Source: Hyphomicrobiales bacterium (GTDB lineage: Bacteria; Pseudomonadota; Alphaproteobacteria; Rhizobiales; JAJFHR01). From it: a stretch of 64,000 nucleotides of DNA. Position numbers and translations under genes: made by a program. Numbering within the stretch: the first letter of the stretch is position 1; every line of letters starts with the position of its first letter. The notes beneath the pieces were generated by a model, which worked only from the letters and a program-made list of their open reading frames with translations, was not told the DNA's origin and did not search any database. The DNA lies in assembly GCA_021775475.1 (NCBI GenBank), contig JAJFHS010000073.1, positions 1 through 64,000 of the forward strand. Direction: 5' to 3'. Positions 59,043 through 64,000 of this stretch are shown in pieces.

Positions 59043-60605
59043 TTAAATCATCGCTTCAATCAGATAAGGCCCCTCGTGTGCCACGGCCTTTTTAAGCTCC
59101 TTTGCCAGCTCCGCTGCACAATCCACCCTTGTCGCAGGCATGCCTAAGCTTTTTGCCAAAGCCGTCCAGTTAATCTCAGGGTTGTCCAGATTGAACATTC
59201 TGTTGGCGTTTACACCCGGCGGTCCACCGCCCACATTGGCCAGTTCACCATGCAGAATCTGATAGCGTCTGTTGGCAAGAATGACCGTGACAATATTGCA
59301 GTTCTCGCGCACCTGGCTCCACAATCCCTGTACCGTATACATGCCGCTGCCATCAGCCTGAAGGGCGATGACCTTGCGGTCCGGGCACGCAATAGCAGCC
59401 CCCAGAGCAAGTGGAATACCGATGCCGATTGAGCCGCCGGTAAGCTGGAGCAGATCGTGGGGTGGTGCATGTTTGGTCAGTGATGCCACCACATGGCCGA
59501 AGGTGATCGATTCATCGCATAAAATAGCATTTTCCGGCATGGAATGAACAACGGCTGCCGCCAGACTCGCTGGTGTGATCGCACCGGCATCAGGGGCTGC
59601 AACCTTTATCAACGCTGACACATCAGGAACAACAGTGGAAGCAACTCCCAGTTCATCGGCCAGCATGTCGAGTGTAAGTGTCAAATCAAGATGCGGTCCG
59701 GCCAGTTCGCTCACCGTGGCGCCGGGCGCCCATAATTCACCGGGTTTGTCGGGATAAAGGAAAAACGCCACCGGAGCGCCGGTGCCGATCAAAATGATAT
59801 GCTCGTAAGGTGCGAGTAAATCCACCGCATGATCGACCACATATGGCAGACGGTTTAGCGTCACGCGTCCTGCCCCGCGCTCGGTGCGGGCATTTGCCCG
59901 TGCCGCCAGCAAATCAACGTTGCAATGGTTGGAAATCCTGCCCGCTGTGGCCAGAGCACCTGTGCGCATGGCCGAGCCGCCGAGCATGATCAATGTGCGT
60001 TTTTTTGACCGGATGATGTCAGCAGCGTTTTTGATGGCCTCAATGTCGGCAGGCTCTATCCACGGCGTTTTGGCTTTATAAACCCTGTCCCTGTCAGCTT
60101 CGGGAACGTTTGACCAGGCAGCATCGGCAGGTAAAATAAGCGTGGCAATCTGCCCCGGACTGGTGCGGGCAATACCAATCGCCTTTGCCGTATCGCTGCC
60201 CACATGGCCCGCATCAGGGATGGCGTGCACCCAGTGCGACATCGGTGTGGCCAGCGACACAATATCACTGGTCAATGGAGCATCAAGCGATAAATGCTTG
60301 GTAGCATGATCGCCCACCACATTGACCATCGGCGTGCCGGCGCGCTTGGCATTGTGCAAATTCGCCAGGCCATTGGCAAGGCCGGGACCAAGATGCAAAA
60401 GGGTGGCCGCGGGCTTTTCCGCCATGCGGGCATAGCCGTCCGCTGCCCCGGTAACAACACCTTCAAACAGCCCAAGAATGCACCGCATCTCAGGTCGGCT
60501 GTCTAACGCGGCAACAAAATGCATCTCTGACGTGCCAGGATTGGCAAAACACACATCCACATCATTACCCAGCAAAGTCTGGCACAACTTGTCAGCACCG
60601 TTCAT
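59043..60605 (-). CDS. ThDP-dependent acetolactate synthase-like enzyme
   Basis: 520 residues from the ATG at 60605, with GAGGG eight bases upstream. The ThDP pyrimidine domain has NPGTSEMHFVAALD and the catalytic Glu in GLFEGVVTGAADGYARM. The pyrophosphate domain has LQADGSGMYTVQGLW...ANR, where the usual GDG...NN pair is ADG...NR. The central domain is present. Enzymes of this group decarboxylate or ligate 2-oxo acids (acetolactate synthase, benzoylformate decarboxylase, sulfoacetaldehyde acetyltransferase). There is no ilvN regulatory subunit nearby, so a catabolic role is more likely than branched-chain synthesis. Divergent from the amidohydrolase. Confidence 0.85.
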   Translation of the reverse strand: MNGADKLCQTLLGNDVDVCFANPGTSEMHFVAALDSRPEMRCILGLFEGVVTGAADGYARMAEKPAATLLHLGPGLANGLANLHNAKRAGTPMVNVVGDHATKHLSLDAPLTSDIVSLATPMSHWVHAIPDAGHVGSDTAKAIGIARTSPGQIATLILPADAAWSNVPEADRDRVYKAKTPWIEPADIEAIKNAADIIRSKKRTLIMLGGSAMRTGALATAGRISNHCNVDLLAARANARTERGAGRVTLNRLPYVVDHAVDLLAPYEHIILIGTGAPVAFFLYPDKPGELWAPGATVSELAGPHLDLTLTLDMLADELGVASTVVPDVSALIKVAAPDAGAITPASLAAAVVHSMPENAILCDESITFGHVVASLTKHAPPHDLLQLTGGSIGIGIPLALGAAIACPDRKVIALQADGSGMYTVQGLWSQVRENCNIVTVILANRRYQILHGELANVGGGPPGVNANRMFNLDNPEINWTALAKSLGMPATRVDCAAELAKELKKAVAHEGPYLIEAMI

Positions 60606-60739
60606 GTGAAGACCCTCAGTTAGAAAAGTATGATCTTTCTGTATAATCTCGACCAGAGCAAGCATGACACATCGAAAATCTCAAAAAACTGTGGTAAAGC
60701 AGTTCACTAAAGCTGTTTTCCATTTCGAAAGAACCCATC

Positions 60740-61972
60740 ATGAACAATGCAATCATATTGACCAATGCCACCGTCCTTGATGTGGTGGCGGGGGAGAATA
60801 TTGCCGATCAAAATGTGCTGGTTCGGGATGGCAAAATTGCCGAGATTTCAGGCGCGGCGATAAAATTCCCATCGGCTAGCGTAGTTGATCTTGCGGGCAA
60901 AACGCTTATGCCCGGTCTGTGTGATGCCCATGTGCATGTCATTGCTTACACCGCAGATTTTCCGCTGCTTAAGGCGTCATCGCCTTTTTATGTATCTGCT
61001 CAGGCCGCCAAAATTATGGGTGATATGTTGGCGCGGGGCTTTACCACTGTGCGCGATGCCGGTGGTGCCGACTGGGGGCTGGCGCATGCGGTTGAGCAAG
61101 GTTTGATTGCCGGCCCGCGGCTGTTGTATTGCGGCCATGCCCTGTCGCAGACCGGTGGCCATGGCGATATGCGCGGACCAGGCGAGATTTCCCTGCACCA
61201 GTGTTTTTGCTGTGCCGGTCTTGGCGTTGTTTGTGACGGTGTCGATGCGGTTTTGAAAGCTGCGCGCGAGGAAATCAGGCGCGGTGCCACCCACATCAAA
61301 ATCATGGCCTCGGGCGGTGTGGCATCGCCCACCGACCGCATTACCTCTACGCAGTTTTCTGAAGAGGAAATTTGCGCCATTGTCGGTGAGGCCGACGCTG
61401 CCCAAATTCCCGTTATTGCCCACGCTTATACGGCGCGCGCCGTTAACCGCGCCATTCGCTGTGGGGTCAAATCGATTGAACACGGTAATCTCATTGATGA
61501 GGAAAGCGTCGATTTGATGCGTGAATATGAGACAACACTGGTACCAACGCTTGCGATCTATCGCGCCTTGATAGAAGAAGGTGTTGAAGCCGGTCTTGCT
61601 GCTGATCTGGTGGCCAAAACCCACCAGGTGCTTGAGGCCGGAATTGGCGCCCTTGAGATGGCCTATAAAGCCGGTGTGCACATCGCCTATGGCACGGACC
61701 TGCTGGGTCAGATGCACCGCCGCCAGAGCGAAGAATTCGATATCCGCAAAGAAGTTATCCCAACCAAAGACCTGATCCGTCAGGCCACCGTCAATGCAGC
61801 GGGGCTGTTTCGGATGCAGGACCAGATTGGTCAGGTGGCAACCGGTTTTGATGCTGACCTGATTGTTGTTGACGGTGACCCCTTGAGCGACATCGGTGTG
61901 CTTGCGTGGCCTCAGGAGAGTTTGAAAATGGTCATGAAGGGTGGCCGGATTATGGTTCGCCATGACATCTGA
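60740..61972 (+). CDS. Amidohydrolase (imidazolonepropionase/prolidase-like)
   Basis: A 410-residue metal-dependent hydrolase of the amidohydrolase superfamily. Metal ligands: GLCDAHVHVIAY (HxH), Lys in THIKIMASGGVASP (carboxylated in relatives), His in PVIAHAYTARAVN, His in VKSIEHGNLID, and Asp in IAYGTDLLGQMHRRQ. Close in pattern to the Xaa-Pro dipeptidase/arginine-carboxypeptidase-type amidohydrolases. Substrate unknown. AAAGAA precedes the ATG weakly. Overlaps the following gene by 11 bases, so they form one operon. Confidence 0.9.
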   Translation: MNNAIILTNATVLDVVAGENIADQNVLVRDGKIAEISGAAIKFPSASVVDLAGKTLMPGLCDAHVHVIAYTADFPLLKASSPFYVSAQAAKIMGDMLARGFTTVRDAGGADWGLAHAVEQGLIAGPRLLYCGHALSQTGGHGDMRGPGEISLHQCFCCAGLGVVCDGVDAVLKAAREEIRRGATHIKIMASGGVASPTDRITSTQFSEEEICAIVGEADAAQIPVIAHAYTARAVNRAIRCGVKSIEHGNLIDEESVDLMREYETTLVPTLAIYRALIEEGVEAGLAADLVAKTHQVLEAGIGALEMAYKAGVHIAYGTDLLGQMHRRQSEEFDIRKEVIPTKDLIRQATVNAAGLFRMQDQIGQVATGFDADLIVVDGDPLSDIGVLAWPQESLKMVMKGGRIMVRHDI

Positions 61973-64000
61973 TCTGCCGTCGTATTCACCTGTCGCGTGC
62001 GAATTAACCGGCGACCTCTGGCCTCGTGCCGAACCCGGCAGCGACGCGTATGCCTATGGCAGCGCAACGCTTGTGCCCACCGGCGAATTTGAAGTACGCA
62101 GTTTTAACAGTTTCACCATCACCTACACTGTTGGCAAATTCGGTATTGATGATACCGGTGCAATCCGAGTGGTATTTCGCGTTGTCAGTGATTTTGGCCG
62201 CTTTCAAACCGACCGGCCGCAGGAAAAAAACTATGTCACCGCCACCACCAATGGCACTGCCAACCTTGATGTAAGCTACGGCCTTGATGGGCAACGACCG
62301 TGGGATAAAGCCATTACCATTGCGGTTGCTGGTGGCTGTCTGCGACCGGGTGAAAAAATTACTATTGTTTTCGGAGATACCACACAAGGTGGCCCCGGCA
62401 TGTTGTTGCAGACCAATGTAGAACATGGCTTCGAATTCAAGGTCCTTGCCGATGTCTGTGCCGTTGGTCATTTTGTCCCCCTGCCGGAGCAGCTGACAAT
62501 TTCCATTGTGCCAGCCGACCCGGTACAATGGCAGGCAATTCTGCCGACCTTGAGACGCACGAACGAAAAATTTGTCTTTGGCTTAAAATGCGAAGACAAA
62601 TGGGGCAATCCCACCAACCGCGCTGCTGGAAAATTCCACCTGCAAACATCACTGCCAGTAAAGGGCCTGCCCGAGATTGTTGACTATCGCCTCGGGCATA
62701 AATCCATGTGCTTTGAAAATCTTCAGGTCTTTGAGGAGGGCCTATTGCGCATCAAGGTGGTGGAGGAAGGCGGGAAGGTTGTTGCGGCTTCACCACCATT
62801 GCTGATCCGAGACGGCGACAGAGGCGGTTATTGGGCCGACCTGCACGGCCAGACTGGCGAAACCGTTGGCATTAATTCAGCCCGGTCTTATTTTGATTTC
62901 GCCCGCAATCTGGCTTTTCTCGATGTGAGCGCGCATCAGGGCAATGATTTTCAGATCAATAACCGTTTTTGGGCTTATCTCAATGAGTTGACGGCGGAAT
63001 ATCTCGACGAAGGTCGCTTCGTCACATTCCCCGGCTATGAATGGTCCGGCAACACCGCTGTGGGTGGTGATCGCAATGTGTTTTTTCGCCACGAAAGACG
63101 CCAAATCATACGCTCTCACCATGCGCTGCTAGAAGACAGAGAAGACCTGAAAACCGACGCCAATGATGCCCGGCAATTGTTCAAAGCTTTAGGCCATGAA
63201 GATTGTGTTGTCTATGCCCACGTGGGCGGGCGCTACGCTGATATTGAATTTGCCCATGACGGCCGCATCGAAACTGCCGTTGAAATTCATTCTGCCTGGG
63301 GTACGTTTGAGTGGTTGTTGACCGATAGTTTTAAACTTGGGTACAGAGTGGGCGTTGTTTGCAACAGTGATGGCCATAAAGGCAGACCGGGTGCGAGCTA
63401 CCCCGGCGCGTCTGAATTTGGTGCCTATGGCGGGCTCACCTGTTTTCTTGGTCGCGAGCTCAGCCGCGATGCAATATTCGAGTGCCAGCGCAGGCGGCAT
63501 CATTACGGCACCTCGGGCACGCGCCTGCATCTTGACGTTCAGGTCGATTTCACCACCCCGGCCACATTGTTTGAACGCGATCCCAATCTTTTTGACAATC
63601 CGGTTCAGCACAGCGTGACCGAGGCAATGATGGGTGATATTGTTCAAATCCGGGATGACAAAGTCACCCTCAAGCTCAACGCCGTCACCCACGCTGCCAT
63701 CGAACGCATAGAGGTTCGCAATGGTGAGCGGATACTCAAAACCCTGTATGGCTACAGTGAAAAAGATCTGGGCTCACGCATCCGCATCTTGTGCTGCGGG
63801 GCAGAATATCGTGGTCGCGGTCGCGAGACCCATTGGACCTGTGATGCCCGGTTTAGTGATGCCATAATCACAACTGTCAAAAAAATCAACATCTGGAACC
63901 ATGACCGTAAATTCGAGCGGGTGAGCGATAAGCATGTGTCGTGGCAAACCATCACCACCGGTAATTTCAGCGGCTGTGATATCTGGCTTGAGGAAGGCGA
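61962..64000 (+). CDS. DUF3604-family protein, C-terminal end beyond the window
   Basis: An open frame from the ATG at 61962 to the right edge, at least 679 codons. The first 270 residues are beta-rich, then GGYWADLHGQTGETVGINSA starts the conserved DUF3604 metal-binding (PHP-like) region, with SAHQGNDFQIN, FPGYEWSGNTAVGGDRNVFF and CNSDGHKGRPGASYPG carrying conserved His/Asp. DUF3604 proteins are large predicted metallohydrolases of unknown substrate. Overlap with the amidohydrolase gene suggests both act on the same compound. No signal peptide at the start. Confidence 0.85.
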   Translation, partial: MTSDLPSYSPVACELTGDLWPRAEPGSDAYAYGSATLVPTGEFEVRSFNSFTITYTVGKFGIDDTGAIRVVFRVVSDFGRFQTDRPQEKNYVTATTNGTANLDVSYGLDGQRPWDKAITIAVAGGCLRPGEKITIVFGDTTQGGPGMLLQTNVEHGFEFKVLADVCAVGHFVPLPEQLTISIVPADPVQWQAILPTLRRTNEKFVFGLKCEDKWGNPTNRAAGKFHLQTSLPVKGLPEIVDYRLGHKSMCFENLQVFEEGLLRIKVVEEGGKVVAASPPLLIRDGDRGGYWADLHGQTGETVGINSARSYFDFARNLAFLDVSAHQGNDFQINNRFWAYLNELTAEYLDEGRFVTFPGYEWSGNTAVGGDRNVFFRHERRQIIRSHHALLEDREDLKTDANDARQLFKALGHEDCVVYAHVGGRYADIEFAHDGRIETAVEIHSAWGTFEWLLTDSFKLGYRVGVVCNSDGHKGRPGASYPGASEFGAYGGLTCFLGRELSRDAIFECQRRRHHYGTSGTRLHLDVQVDFTTPATLFERDPNLFDNPVQHSVTEAMMGDIVQIRDDKVTLKLNAVTHAAIERIEVRNGERILKTLYGYSEKDLGSRIRILCCGAEYRGRGRETHWTCDARFSDAIITTVKKINIWNHDRKFERVSDKHVSWQTITTGNFSGCDIWLEEG

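Noticed and set aside
60977-61963. 328-codon minus-strand frame opposite the amidohydrolase
   Set aside because: Antisense to a gene with all catalytic motifs intact; product has no family features.

Overview
The window looks like the chromosome of an alphaproteobacterium, most likely of the order Hyphomicrobiales (Rhizobiales). The grounds are a gene-transfer-agent (GTA) structural cluster, a FeuP/FeuQ-type two-component pair, the heterotetrameric sarcosine oxidase genes, and the stretch ccmIEFH-degP-response regulator-kinase-glnE-kinase-pepN, a neighbourhood typical of that order. No rRNA, tRNA or CRISPR array was seen.

Layout. 1-140 is the end of an IS3-family element running off the left edge. 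242-1039 is a stand-alone proteasome/HslV-like Ntn hydrolase whose start, reset here, exposes an N-terminal threonine. 1040-1274 holds two inverted copies of a palindromic repeat, followed by a metallophosphoesterase-fold gene with altered metal motifs. 2458-18472 is a nearly complete GTA-type head-tail cluster in one orientation: small and large terminase, portal, protease, capsid, connectors, tail tube, chaperones, a very short tape measure, baseplate proteins and the 1308-residue gp15-like protein. It is followed directly by a secreted protein, a GH108 muramidase and a GTA-type holin. Most genes are coupled by ATGA/GTGA/TTGA overlaps. A terminator follows the capsid gene and a REP-like palindrome precedes the tail-tube gene.

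18452-21631 is a 3.2-kb mobile element bounded by a perfect 24-bp inverted repeat. It carries an IS1-like DDE transposase and AT-rich passengers: an unknown protein translationally coupled to an Xre-HTH plus M78 (ImmA/IrrE) protease, and a small basic protein. Its left repeat has become the last codons and stop of the GTA holin gene. Next come a SleB-like hydrolase and a PepSY gene-feuP-feuQ operon with a PhoP-type box and an apparently leaderless start.

24957-34153 holds an orphan conserved gene, a GlxA/GbdR-like AraC regulator, a BrkB-type membrane protein, a universal stress protein and soxBDAG for sarcosine oxidation. 34423-48939 is cytochrome c maturation (ccmIEFH), degP, a two-component pair, then leftward cupin, TrkH and MarR genes, then glnE. 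48946-53070 is a divergent module: a response regulator and kinase with a secreted PepSY protein full of Gly-Gly-Asp repeats on one side; a second secreted GGD-repeat protein, a small PepSY protein and a b561-type cytochrome on the other. 53328-58967 holds a PleC/PdhS-like PAS kinase, pepN and a conserved small protein. 59043-64000 has a ThDP-dependent enzyme divergent from an amidohydrolase that overlaps a DUF3604-type gene running off the right edge.

The best candidates for undescribed biology are the transposon-borne Xre-M78 pair, the GGD/PepSY/two-component/cytochrome module, and the lysis cassette built into the GTA operon with its transposon-trimmed holin.
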